A stretch of DNA of 64,000 nt from NCBI GenBank assembly GCA_035318985.1, contig DATHDP010000091.1, forward strand, positions 58,015 through 122,014, in the 5' to 3' direction. The notes under the pieces were generated by a model. It saw only the letters and a list, made by a program, of their open reading frames with translations. It was not told where the DNA came from and searched no databases. Below, piece by piece: positions 37,039-44,841 of this stretch; the stretch's first letter is position 1; every line of letters starts with the position of its first letter. Position numbers and translations under genes: made by a program. The DNA is from VBAS01 sp035318985. Lineage in GTDB: Bacteria > Bacteroidota > Bacteroidia > Chitinophagales > Chitinophagaceae.

Positions 37039-37620
37039 TTATTTCTTTAACCAATTTTTCATTATCTCCTCACCCTTCGGTGTTAATACACTTTCCGGAT
37101 GAAACTGCACTCCTTGCACATCATAAGTTTTATGTTGTAGACCCATGATCATTCCACTTTCATCCTCGGCAGTAATTTCTAATACGTCTGGAAAATTTTC
37201 TGTTGAAACAACCCACGAATGATAACGACCTACTTCAAATTCATTAGGTAGTCCTTCAAATAGGAAACTTTTTACTTTTGATTTTTCACTTTTGATTTTG
37301 ACCGGCGTCGCTACTCCATGAAACACCGAACTAAGATTTATAAGTTCTCCACCAAATGCCTGTCCAATTGCCTGGTGACCGAGACAAACACCAAGGATAG
37401 ATTTTGATGAAGCATACTCCTTTATCAATGGCAAAAGCAAGCCAGCTTCTTCAGGAATTCCCGGGCCAGGTGATAATATGATCTTATCATACTCCTTTAC
37501 TTTCTCCATTGGTATCTGGTCATTGCGGTGCACATCCACTTTCACATGTGTGATCTTTTCAACCAGGTGAACAAGGTTGTAAGTAAAAGAATCATAATTA
37601 TCGAATACTAATATCTTCAT
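37039..37620 (-). CDS. trpG: Anthranilate synthase component II, glutamine amidotransferase
   Basis: 193 residues. Class I glutamine amidotransferase with nucleophile C79 in LGVCLGHQAIGQAFGG and H174/E176 in FHPESVL; oxyanion loop ILSPGPGIPEEAG. Supplies ammonia to TrpE; in many bacteria the same subunit also serves aminodeoxychorismate synthase. Oddity: residues about 107-118 (KIKSEKSKVKSF) are encoded by a heptamer array and replace the usual HDGKG loop before GLPNEFEVGRYHSW. Lies 22 bases after trpE. Confidence 0.95.
   Translation of the reverse strand: MKILVFDNYDSFTYNLVHLVEKITHVKVDVHRNDQIPMEKVKEYDKIILSPGPGIPEEAGLLLPLIKEYASSKSILGVCLGHQAIGQAFGGELINLSSVFHGVATPVKIKSEKSKVKSFLFEGLPNEFEVGRYHSWVVSTENFPDVLEITAEDESGMIMGLQHKTYDVQGVQFHPESVLTPKGEEIMKNWLKK
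37267..37301 (-). repeat. Heptamer array inside trpG
   Basis: Five 7-base units on the plus strand: ACTTTTT, ACTTTTG, ATTTTTC, ACTTTTG, ATTTTGA. On the coding strand it gives the Lys/Ser-rich loop KIKSEKSKVKS. Confidence 0.85.
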
Positions 37621-37642
37621 CTGCTCTATTTATATTCTAACA

Positions 37643-39058
37643 TTAAAATAATTGTTCAGCAAACTCTATTGCCTTCTTTAACGCTCCTAATTTGTTATTC
37701 ACTTCCTGTAATTCACTCTCAGGCTTGCTTGCTGCAACAACTCCTGCTCCCGCCTGGTAGGTCAATGTATTTTGCATACTTAAAAAAGTACGGATCATAA
37801 TGGCATGATTGCAGCTACCATCAAACCCCATAAAACCAATGGCGCCGCCATAATAATTTCTTGCGGTTGGTTCATAACCATCGATCAGCTCAATTGCTTT
37901 TATTTTCGGGGCACCGCTTAGTGTACCTGCAGGAAATGTTTTTGCAAGCAATTCAAATGGGTTACTGCCGGTTCTTACGTGGCCATTTACTTCACTCACC
38001 ATATGAATGACATGGCTGTAATACTGGATATCTTTATAATGAGTAACCGTTACATCATCACAGACCCTGCTCAGATCATTCCGAGCAAGATCGACAAGCA
38101 TCACATGTTCGGCATTTTCCTTTTTATCTCCTCTTAATAATTCAGCAGCAAGATGATCCTTATCATCATCTCCCGTTCTTCTGAATGTACCAGCAATAGG
38201 ATGAACGATCGCTTTTCCATTTTGAATGATCAATTGTGATTCCGGGGAGGAACCCATCAATTTATAATCACCATAATCAAAGAAAAATAAATAAGGAGAA
38301 GGATTAATACTACGAAGCGAACGATAAACATTGAATTCATCTCCTGCAAAACCTTGCTGAAATCTTCTGCTTAATACAATTTGAAAAACATCCCCACGGT
38401 GACAACTTGCAATCCCTTTGTCCACCATATTTATGTACTCTTTATCAGTAACATTTGAACTTTCATCGCCCTTTCTTTTAAAAGGAAAAACAGGAACATC
38501 CTTACTGCGGATCAATGATTCAACAACCGGCATCTCACTCTCAATTCCATTTATCTGGTTTTCGCAGATGTACAACTCATCTTTGAAATGATTAAATACA
38601 ATTACATACTGGTAAAGCCGGTAACGCATTAAAGGAATAAGAGGTATTATGTTTTTAGTTTTTAGTTTTACTGTATCAAAAAACTGAACAGCATCATAAG
38701 AAGTATAGCCAAATAGCCCTTGCGCAAATTTTACTTCCTTTGTTTCCTTCTTTGCGCAGTCAAACCTGTTGGCAAAATCCCAAAGCATTTGCGGCACTTC
38801 CATTATATTCTTGATTTCAATTCTCTCAGGTTTCTGACCGGGAAGTTTGAATTCAACATTTTTTGTCGAAGTGATCTCAATTCCACCAATCGCATTGACA
38901 CAAATAAATGAATAACTGTTTTCCGCCGCATGATGATCCGTGCTTTCAAGCAGCACTGTATCCCTGAAACGATCACGAAGACGCAGGTAAATACTTACAG
39001 GCGTGTACACATCGGCAAGCAATTTTTTGCAGGTGGTTAAAACTTCAATTTTCTTCAT
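37643..39058 (-). CDS. trpE: Anthranilate synthase component I
   Basis: 471 residues. Chorismate-binding domain with GDVFQIVLSRRF, PSPYLFFFDYGDYKLMGSSPE, HPIAGTFRRTGDD, EHVMLVDLARNDL, AGTLSGAPKIKA and YYGGAIGFMGFDG. The N-terminal LLES at 36-39 is the tryptophan feedback site. Makes anthranilate from chorismate with TrpG. First structural gene of the trp operon; the attenuator lies between 39150 and 39260 upstream. Residues about 130-136 (VKLKTKN) come from a short heptamer array. Confidence 0.96.
   Translation of the reverse strand: MKKIEVLTTCKKLLADVYTPVSIYLRLRDRFRDTVLLESTDHHAAENSYSFICVNAIGGIEITSTKNVEFKLPGQKPERIEIKNIMEVPQMLWDFANRFDCAKKETKEVKFAQGLFGYTSYDAVQFFDTVKLKTKNIIPLIPLMRYRLYQYVIVFNHFKDELYICENQINGIESEMPVVESLIRSKDVPVFPFKRKGDESSNVTDKEYINMVDKGIASCHRGDVFQIVLSRRFQQGFAGDEFNVYRSLRSINPSPYLFFFDYGDYKLMGSSPESQLIIQNGKAIVHPIAGTFRRTGDDDKDHLAAELLRGDKKENAEHVMLVDLARNDLSRVCDDVTVTHYKDIQYYSHVIHMVSEVNGHVRTGSNPFELLAKTFPAGTLSGAPKIKAIELIDGYEPTARNYYGGAIGFMGFDGSCNHAIMIRTFLSMQNTLTYQAGAGVVAASKPESELQEVNNKLGALKKAIEFAEQLF
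38651..38671 (-). repeat. Short heptamer array inside trpE
   Basis: GTTTTTA, GTTTTTA, then GTTTTAC: two exact 7-base units and a third degenerate one. Read in frame as VKLKTKN in a variable loop. Confidence 0.65.
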
Positions 39059-39149
39059 AATGACTTTTCAATTTGTTTCATAGCAGCACAGGTGTTGAAC
39101 GGAGCGTCGCAACTCAGTTTAACCGGAGTTACCTATGCTGGTATCAAAA

Positions 39150-39175
39150 TAAAAAACCCCGAACTATTTCGGGGC
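39150..39175 (-). terminator. trp attenuator: intrinsic terminator between leader peptide and trpE
   Basis: On the minus strand CCCCGAA (39174-39168), loop ATAG, TTCGGGG (39163-39157), then TTTTTT: a 7-bp GC-rich stem with a U run, 92 bases before the trpE start and 29 bases after the leader stop. Its ascending arm CCCCGAAA can pair instead with TTTCGGGG at 39219-39212 inside the leader reading frame, which would abolish the terminator. Confidence 0.9.
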
Positions 39176-39203
39176 ATATATATTTATACAATACAGTAAT
39201 GAC

Positions 39204-39260
39204 TTACAGCACCCCGAAAGAGTTTGTATGCCACCACCAATATTGATTTGCTTGTTTCAT
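39204..39260 (-). CDS. trpL: trp operon leader peptide (18 residues, three consecutive Trp)
   Basis: ATG at 39260 to TAA at 39204 encodes MKQANQYWWWHTNSFGVL. Trp codons 8, 9 and 10 are consecutive (39239-39231). Codons 14-18 contain the antiterminator arm CTTTCGGGGTGC (39220-39209), which pairs with the terminator's rising arm. A ribosome stalled at the Trp codons would leave this arm free; one that reaches the stop would cover it. This is the standard design of transcription attenuation by tryptophan. Confidence 0.9.
   Translation of the reverse strand: MKQANQYWWWHTNSFGVL
39209..39220 (-). promoter_or_regulatory. Antiterminator arm of the trp attenuator
   Basis: CTTTCGGGGTGC on the minus strand; TTTCGGGG is perfectly complementary (8 bp, plus two wobble pairs) to CCCCGAAA at 39174-39167, the 5' arm of the terminator. 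It begins about four codons after the last Trp codon, the distance expected for a stalled ribosome footprint. Confidence 0.85.
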
Positions 39261-39267
39261 TGCATTG

Positions 39268-39298
39268 CAAATATGTATGCTTTTTTGAATTTTTCCAA
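39268..39298 (-). promoter_or_regulatory. Candidate trp operon promoter
   Basis: TTG at 39298-39296, 20 bases, then CATATTTG at 39275-39268 on the minus strand: one mismatch to the TTG / TAnnTTTG consensus. Transcription would start only a few bases before the leader-peptide ATG. The divergent gene at 39334 has a similar element (TTG at 39285, TACCTTTT at 39309) in the same spacer. Confidence 0.4.
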
Positions 39299-39333
39299 TT
39301 ATTTCGTCTACCTTTTTCAAAAATAAACTGCTT

Positions 39334-40443
39334 ATGCTTGCTGCAGCTGTCACTTCTCAAAGTGACAAACGCTTACTTTCTCTTGATTTTATGCGTGGAT
39401 TGATCATGGTATTGCTGGCCATGGAAAGTACGGGTTTATATGAACACTTAAGTGATGCATCCGGAGACAATAGTTTGTTGCATAGCTTCTTTCAGCAGTT
39501 CTTTCATCATCCATGGAATGGTTTGCGTTTTTGGGATCTTATACAACCGGGTTTCATGTTTATAGCCGGTACTGCTATGGCTTTTTCACTTCATAAACAG
39601 GCAAGCCAGGGCATGACATGGAATCAATCTTTCAGGAAAATTCTGAAAAGATGCTTCTGGCTTTTTTTCTGGGGTGTGCTTGATTATGCAATAAAACCGA
39701 AGGGCCTTTCCTTTGAATTATGGGATGTGCTCACTCAATTATCTTTTACAACTTTAGTAGCTTTTCTGATCTTTCGTTTGCCGGCAACCACACAAATAAT
39801 GATATGTGTTGGATTATTGCTTCTCACAGAAATACTTTATCGTTTTACGAATGTTCCTGGCTTTGATCAACCTTTTACTGATCAACATAATTTTGGGAAC
39901 TATACCGATCTGTTGTTGATGAATAAAATTAATAAAGACGGTTGGGTAGCCATTAATTGTATTCCAACTGCTGTACATACAATTGCAGGAGCATTGGCGG
40001 GCAAACTTTTGTTAAAGGGTAAAGAGAAAATAAAACCACTATTGATCTGGGCTGTTATTTGTCTCATTGTTGGTTATGGTCTTGATATTGCAGATATCAC
40101 TCCTATTATTAAAAGGATTGCCACCAGCTCTTTCACATTTGCATCACTGGGATGGTGTTTAGCTGGTTTAGCAGCTTGTTATTGGTGGATCGATGTTCTT
40201 GATCATAAAAAATATCTTAAGTTTTTTATTGTAATAAGCATGAATTCAATATTCATTTATCTACTCTTTGAAATTTTAGGAGGTTGGTTCAATCGCTATG
40301 TTGGGATCGCTACAAATGGGTTGATGGGCTTAATCAATACACCTGAAAATCTTAAGCTTATTATAACTTCGCTTTGTATTTTCACATTGGAATGGCTGCT
40401 GTGCTATTTCTTATACAGGAAAAAAATATTTTTTAAGCTTTGA
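39334..40443 (+). CDS. DUF5009 / HGSNAT-like acyltransferase membrane protein
   Basis: 369 residues with about ten hydrophobic segments. The N-terminal KRLLSLDFMRGLIMVLLAMEST, then WNGLRFWDLIQPGFMFIAGTAMAFS, is the signature of the heparan-alpha-glucosaminide N-acetyltransferase-like family (DUF5009/DUF1624). Predicted inner-membrane acetyl or acyl transfer to sugars; the substrate is unknown. Divergent from the trp operon with a 73-base shared spacer to trpL. The next gene starts 12 bases after its stop. Confidence 0.85.
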   Translation: MLAAAVTSQSDKRLLSLDFMRGLIMVLLAMESTGLYEHLSDASGDNSLLHSFFQQFFHHPWNGLRFWDLIQPGFMFIAGTAMAFSLHKQASQGMTWNQSFRKILKRCFWLFFWGVLDYAIKPKGLSFELWDVLTQLSFTTLVAFLIFRLPATTQIMICVGLLLLTEILYRFTNVPGFDQPFTDQHNFGNYTDLLLMNKINKDGWVAINCIPTAVHTIAGALAGKLLLKGKEKIKPLLIWAVICLIVGYGLDIADITPIIKRIATSSFTFASLGWCLAGLAACYWWIDVLDHKKYLKFFIVISMNSIFIYLLFEILGGWFNRYVGIATNGLMGLINTPENLKLIITSLCIFTLEWLLCYFLYRKKIFFKL

Positions 40444-40455
40444 TATTAAATACCT

Positions 40456-40740
40456 ATGGTCATAAAAAATAAAAAGGTAGGAACAAAAGGAATGTTTTAT
40501 GTAAACAACGATGAAAAAATAGTTGCAGAAATGGTTTATACAATGCCCTCACCCGATAAAATGATCATCGAGCACACTGAAGTAAGTGAAGAACTAAAGG
40601 GTCAAAATGTAGGCTTGCAGCTTGTAAAAACTGCAGTCGAGTTTGCACGAACTCACAATATTAAAATAATTCCACTATGTCCATTTGCAAATTCAGTTTT
40701 TAAAAGAAAGCCGGAGTTTGCAGATGTATTGGCAAAATAA
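40456..40740 (+). CDS. Small GNAT-family N-acetyltransferase
   Basis: 94 residues of the short GNAT type (PF14542-like): MFYVNNDEKIVAEMVYTM, then EVSEELKGQNVGLQLVKTAVEFAR with the acetyl-CoA pyrophosphate loop in degenerate form (LKGQNVGLQL), and KIIPLCPFANSVFKRKPEF. Substrate unknown. Immediately after the DUF5009 gene (12 bases). Followed by the dispersed element at 40772. Confidence 0.88.
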   Translation: MVIKNKKVGTKGMFYVNNDEKIVAEMVYTMPSPDKMIIEHTEVSEELKGQNVGLQLVKTAVEFARTHNIKIIPLCPFANSVFKRKPEFADVLAK

Positions 40741-40771
40741 TTATGGGCTAAGCAATATTGCTACTATTGTA

Positions 40772-40800
40772 CTTTTGTTGCGTCGCACTCTTGTACGTTC
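40772..40800 (+). repeat. Dispersed repeat element, plus orientation
   Basis: CTTTTGTTGCGTCGCACTCT then TGTACGTTC, identical for 29 bases to the minus-strand copy at 29801-29829. It lies in the 79-base spacer between the GNAT and amidohydrolase genes and makes the frame of the latter appear open upstream of its real start. Confidence 0.88.
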
Positions 40801-40819
40801 ATATCACTACTCAACAATT

Positions 40820-42088
40820 ATGAAAATATCTCTTTTGTTTTTCAGCTTCTTATTTGTTGCTATCGTTTCAGTTGCTCAACAACCCGACAAATATATTTTA
40901 TTAAAACCCGATCGTGTATTTGATGGAGAAACCATGCAAACTGGTTGGGTGGTATTAATAAAGAATAATAAAATAGAACAGGCAGGTGCAATGATGTTCA
41001 AGTTGCCTGCAGGTTCAGAGGTCATTGAACTGAAAGGACTGACCTTATTACCGGGATTGATCGAAGGCCATTCACATTTATTCCTTCATCCATATAATGA
41101 AACAAGTTGGGATGACCAGGTGCTGAAAGAATCAAGAGCTGAAAGAACTGCAAGAGCAGTGAACCATGCAAAAGCAACATTGATGGCAGGTTTTACAGCA
41201 GTAAGAGACCTGGGAACTGAAGGAACCATGTATGATGATGTTGGTTTGAAGAAATCAATTGAAAAAGGAGTAATACCAGGACCAAGAATGATCGTAGCAA
41301 CAAGAGCCATTGTTGCAAAAGGAACATACGGACCAAAATCACCAACGCCTGATGTGGAGTTGCCACAAGGTGCAGAAGAAGTTGCAGGACTTGATGAGTT
41401 GAGTAAAGCTGTCCGATCACAGATCGGTCATGGTGCTGATCTTATAAAGGTGTATGCCGATTATCGCTATGGTCCTAATGGAGAAAATCAACCAACCTTT
41501 AGCCAGCTTGAGTTAGAATCGATCGTTGCTATCGCAACAAGCAGCGGAAGAAAAGTTGTGGCACATGCCGGTACTGCTGAAGGAATGAAAAGAGCCATCA
41601 ATGCCGGAATATCAACAATAGAACATGGTGATGGGGGAACTGAAGAAGTTTTTAAACTTATGAAAGAAAAAAATGTTGCCCTCTGCCCTACTCTCGCAGC
41701 CGGAGATGCTATTCAGCAATACCGCGGATGGAAAAAAGGGATCGACCCCGAGCCACAAAGTATTACCAATAAGAAAAAAAGTTTTCAATTAGCGTTACAA
41801 GCAGGCGTCACTATCTGTATGGGAGGTGATGTAGGAGTCTTTTCTCATGGAGACAATGCAAGAGAAATGGAACTGATGGTGGAATATGGAATGAAATCAA
41901 TTGATGTATTAAAGTCAGCAACTTCAATAAATGCTGATGTATTTGGATATGGAAATAAAATAGGTAGAATAAAAAAAGACCTGTTTGCAGATCTTATTGC
42001 AGTTGATGGAGATCCATCAACAGATATTAAAAATATCAGGAAGATAAAATTGGTGATGAAAGATGGTGCTATTTATAAAAAAGAATAG
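40820..42088 (+). CDS. Secreted metal-dependent amidohydrolase, imidazolonepropionase-like
   Basis: 422 residues from the ATG at 40820, which starts a signal peptide (MKISLLFFSFLFVAIVSVAQ). The longer frame from 40685 includes the preceding gene's end and a repeat, so it is rejected. TIM-barrel amidohydrolase: first metal motif EGHSHLFLH, probable bridging Lys in DLIKVYADY, HAGT and EHGDGGT histidines, and the Asp in CMGGDVGVFSHGDN. Resembles prolidase-like Xaa-Arg or Xaa-Pro dipeptidases of the periplasm; the exact substrate is unclear. Confidence 0.88.
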   Translation: MKISLLFFSFLFVAIVSVAQQPDKYILLKPDRVFDGETMQTGWVVLIKNNKIEQAGAMMFKLPAGSEVIELKGLTLLPGLIEGHSHLFLHPYNETSWDDQVLKESRAERTARAVNHAKATLMAGFTAVRDLGTEGTMYDDVGLKKSIEKGVIPGPRMIVATRAIVAKGTYGPKSPTPDVELPQGAEEVAGLDELSKAVRSQIGHGADLIKVYADYRYGPNGENQPTFSQLELESIVAIATSSGRKVVAHAGTAEGMKRAINAGISTIEHGDGGTEEVFKLMKEKNVALCPTLAAGDAIQQYRGWKKGIDPEPQSITNKKKSFQLALQAGVTICMGGDVGVFSHGDNAREMELMVEYGMKSIDVLKSATSINADVFGYGNKIGRIKKDLFADLIAVDGDPSTDIKNIRKIKLVMKDGAIYKKE

Positions 42089-42089
42089 T

Positions 42090-42503
42090 TTACAATTTTG
42101 CTCTTTCAAGCTTTACTTCGTCCGCTGTAATGGCCGGAGCTTTATTCCCGAAATTGTTTCTTATATAAGTCAGGAGATTCGCTATTCTTCTGTCCTTTAA
42201 GTTAGCTTGAGCCGGCATCTCATTTTTACTATTATGGCCCGGATAGTTTTTGAACTCTGCAGAGCCTTTAAGCAAAACTCTAATTAGCTTATTACTGGGA
42301 CCCAACACAATTTTTGATCCTGATAATGCAGGGCTAAATGTTGGAATACCTTTGGCATCTGCCGAATGACAAGGACTGCATACTCTATCATAAGTCTTTT
42401 TTCCCTTGGGTCCTTTCACCAGGTTGGCATTTGAAACACCAGGTTTCCAGGAAATCAGTAGTAAACAAATTGCAAATAAAAAAACACTTAAAAGAATCTT
42501 CAT
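42090..42503 (-). CDS. Class I c-type cytochrome
   Basis: 137 residues from the ATG at 42503; an upstream TTG at 42533 is rejected. Signal peptide or anchor at residues 1-25, heme motif CSPCH (C42, C45, H46) and a likely axial Met in KNEMPAQANLKDRRIANLLTYIRNNF. Probably the periplasmic electron acceptor of a PQQ-type dehydrogenase. It lies downstream of the sugar dehydrogenase gene on the same strand, separated by a decayed dehydrogenase fragment. Confidence 0.88.
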   Translation of the reverse strand: MKILLSVFLFAICLLLISWKPGVSNANLVKGPKGKKTYDRVCSPCHSADAKGIPTFSPALSGSKIVLGPSNKLIRVLLKGSAEFKNYPGHNSKNEMPAQANLKDRRIANLLTYIRNNFGNKAPAITADEVKLERAKL

Positions 42504-42505
42504 TT

Positions 42506-42591
42506 TTAATTCCCTTTGTATATTATTTTCCAAATCCCGCCATTGCTATCCTCGGAAATATACAAAGAAAACTATTCGAATCTTGAGCTAA
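42506..42591 (-). pseudogene. Decayed 3' end of a second PQQ-type dehydrogenase gene
   Basis: Between the sugar dehydrogenase stop (42606) and the cytochrome start (42503), the minus strand encodes SLYISEDSNGGIWKIIYKGN and a stop, closely matching the C-terminus SLFISDDQKGRVWKVSYKAP of the intact dehydrogenase next door. A little upstream, in another frame, LAQDSNS matches its LAQGPDGS, so the fragment carries a frameshift. About 28 codons remain, with no start. Its stop lies 2 bases before the cytochrome ATG, as if it once was the cytochrome's operon partner. Confidence 0.65.
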
Positions 42592-42605
42592 CTGATTTTT
42601 ATTGA

Positions 42606-43919
42606 TCATGGAGCTTTATAACTCACTTTCCAAACTCTTCCTTTTTGATCATCGGAAATAAATAAAGAACCATCTGGGCCTTGTGCCAAACCACATGGTC
42701 TGAATGTAGCGCCTTGTGGTGTTTTATTTGAACCAGCAAATCCATCAGCAAAAATTTCATAGTCTCCGCCAGGCATTCCATTTTTAAAAGGCAGGAACAC
42801 TACAAAATATCCTTGTTGCGGTCTTGGCGCCCTATTCCATGAACCATGAAAAGCAATGAAAGCACCGTTGCGATATTTTTCGGGAAACTGTGTTCCCGTA
42901 TAAAACACTAATCCATTCGGTGCCCAATGGCCGGGAAAGGCGTAGATCGGTTTTCCTTTTCCATCGCAACGGTCTGTTCTTATTTTGTCGCCGCCATATT
43001 CAGGGTTGACTAATTTTTTCTTTTGCTTTTGATCATAGTAACAATAAGGCCATCCAAAGTCAGAACCTTTCTTCATCAAAAACATTTCTTCGGCAGGTAA
43101 TTCAACACTTTCTTCTTCAGTATACTTATCCGGGTAAAACTTATTCAGATCATCACGACCATGCTGCACGCCATATAATGCGTTTGCAGCATCGTTCCAG
43201 TTAAGCGCCATGATGTTTCTTATTCCCGTTACATACCGTACACCATCTTTATACGTTTGATCTTTTTTATCAACTTTAAACTGCCAAATACCACCGGCCG
43301 TTTCTAATATCGGACATGGGTCCTGTCCTTTGGAACCTTCAGTACGATCTTTTTCCTGGCATGCATTTGAAGGAGCACCAATTGTTACATAAATGTTTCC
43401 CGCATTATCCAAGGTTATTGGTTTTGCAGAGTGTTGCTCCTTGTTTACAAGATCAGTAACGATCAGTTCTTCGCTGGCCGCGTCAACTTCATTATTGGCA
43501 TTTAATTTATACCGGTAAATTTTTTCATTGGTTGTTGCATAGAGATAGCCATTCTTTAAAGCAATACCTGTTCCTTTATAATTTCCAAAGCCACTTATAT
43601 CTTCCGCTATACCGTCTTTATTCGCATCTCTTAAACGAAAAATACCATGCCCATCTTTCAGGTCCTCGACCTTTGTATAAACATCACCATTAGAATTAAC
43701 AACAATATGACGGGCTTTACCAAGATTGTCTGCGAACACAGAAGCTGAAAATCCTGCAGGAAGTGTGATGCCTCCATTAGGAAGGTTCGCAGTTGAAGAG
43801 CTTTCCTTTTTTTCTTCCTTCTTTTCTTCTTTAGTTTCAGTTGTATTTGATGAGTTATTAGAACAATAACTTAATGTAAAGACAAAAGCGATCGCAAAAA
43901 AAATTTTAAGAAATTTCAT
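42606..43919 (-). CDS. PQQ-dependent sugar (sorbosone-type) dehydrogenase, lipoprotein
   Basis: 437 residues. Lipobox LSYC with C19, then a Lys/Glu-rich linker (KEEKKEEKKE) and a six-bladed propeller of the GSDH/sorbosone dehydrogenase type: ITLDNAGNIYVTIGAP, VRYVTGIRNIMALNW, YGVQHGRDDL, GSDFGWPYCYYD, AFHGSWNRAP and DGSLFISDDQKGRVWKV. Oxidises a sugar or sugar derivative in the periplasm with PQQ and passes electrons to a cytochrome, one of which is encoded just downstream. The genuine substrate is unknown. Confidence 0.9.
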   Translation of the reverse strand: MKFLKIFFAIAFVFTLSYCSNNSSNTTETKEEKKEEKKESSSTANLPNGGITLPAGFSASVFADNLGKARHIVVNSNGDVYTKVEDLKDGHGIFRLRDANKDGIAEDISGFGNYKGTGIALKNGYLYATTNEKIYRYKLNANNEVDAASEELIVTDLVNKEQHSAKPITLDNAGNIYVTIGAPSNACQEKDRTEGSKGQDPCPILETAGGIWQFKVDKKDQTYKDGVRYVTGIRNIMALNWNDAANALYGVQHGRDDLNKFYPDKYTEEESVELPAEEMFLMKKGSDFGWPYCYYDQKQKKKLVNPEYGGDKIRTDRCDGKGKPIYAFPGHWAPNGLVFYTGTQFPEKYRNGAFIAFHGSWNRAPRPQQGYFVVFLPFKNGMPGGDYEIFADGFAGSNKTPQGATFRPCGLAQGPDGSLFISDDQKGRVWKVSYKAP

Positions 43920-44049
43920 ATAAAAAAGATTGAGGATAAAAATACAGTATTGTGTGACATGAAAATAAGATAAGTCTTCAATAAAATTCTACAGGTGGCG
44001 CTGTTCTACACTATTCTATCCCTACCTTCGGAGCAAACCACATGCCGAT

Positions 44050-44841
44050 ATGCGAGCATTCAATTTTCTTGCCTGGTTATTACTTGCATTTATATGTTGC
44101 AGCAGTCCTGAAAAAAAAGTTGATTCAAAATGGAAATTAGTGTGGAGTGATGACTTCAGTTATTCAGGATTACCCGATTCTACAAAATGGAACTATGATG
44201 TCGGCGGTCATGGTTGGGGGAATAATGAACTTCAATTTTACACAAAACAACGATCAGAAAATGCAAGAGTGGAAAAAGGTTATTTAATAATTGAAGCAAG
44301 AAAAGAACCATGGGAGGGAAAAAATTACGCATCTGCAAGACTCATAACAAAAGGAAAAGGTGATTGGCAATATGGTAAAATTGAAGTGAGAGCAAGATTG
44401 CCAAAAGGTCTTGGCACATGGCCAGCCATTTGGATGTTAGCCAGCACTACTCCACTTGAATGGCCAGATGATGGCGAAATTGATATTATGGAACATGTTG
44501 GTTTTAATCAGGGATTCATTCATGGTTCGATCCATAGCAAAAAATATAATCATGTTATCGGCACACAAAAAACTGATACAATAAAAGTGGAAGACTGTTC
44601 AGAAAAATTTCATGTTTATGGAGTGGAATGGAGTAAAGACAGTGTCAAAGTATCGATAGATGAGAAAGAATTTTTCAAGTTTGCCAACGAACATAGTGGT
44701 TATGATGCCTGGCCATTTGATAATAAAATGCATTTGTTATTGAATATCGCAGTTGGCGGCAACTGGGGTGGGCAAAAAGGCGTTGATGAAAATATCTGGC
44801 CGCAAAAAATGGAGATCGATTATGTGAGAGTGTACCAGTGA
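44050..44841 (+). CDS. Glycoside hydrolase family 16, laminarinase-like lipoprotein
   Basis: 263 residues. Lipobox region LLAFICC (C16 or C17). Catalytic motif EIDIME at residues 143-148 (E143 nucleophile, E148 acid/base) in WPDDGEIDIMEHVG; GTWPAIWML, NNELQFYT and LLNIAVGGNWGG are typical of beta-1,3-glucanases. Predicted surface or periplasmic cleavage of beta-1,3- or mixed-linked glucans. It stands alone; an inverted heptamer array starts at its stop codon. Confidence 0.93.
   Translation: MRAFNFLAWLLLAFICCSSPEKKVDSKWKLVWSDDFSYSGLPDSTKWNYDVGGHGWGNNELQFYTKQRSENARVEKGYLIIEARKEPWEGKNYASARLITKGKGDWQYGKIEVRARLPKGLGTWPAIWMLASTTPLEWPDDGEIDIMEHVGFNQGFIHGSIHSKKYNHVIGTQKTDTIKVEDCSEKFHVYGVEWSKDSVKVSIDEKEFFKFANEHSGYDAWPFDNKMHLLLNIAVGGNWGGQKGVDENIWPQKMEIDYVRVYQ

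Noticed and set aside
39100..39120. GCGTCGCAACTC between the attenuator and trpE, resembling the repeat core
   Set aside because: Only about ten bases match; flanks do not.
40685..40819. N-terminal extension of the amidohydrolase to 40685
   Set aside because: It overlaps the end of the GNAT gene and runs through the dispersed repeat; the ATG at 40820 starts a clear signal peptide.
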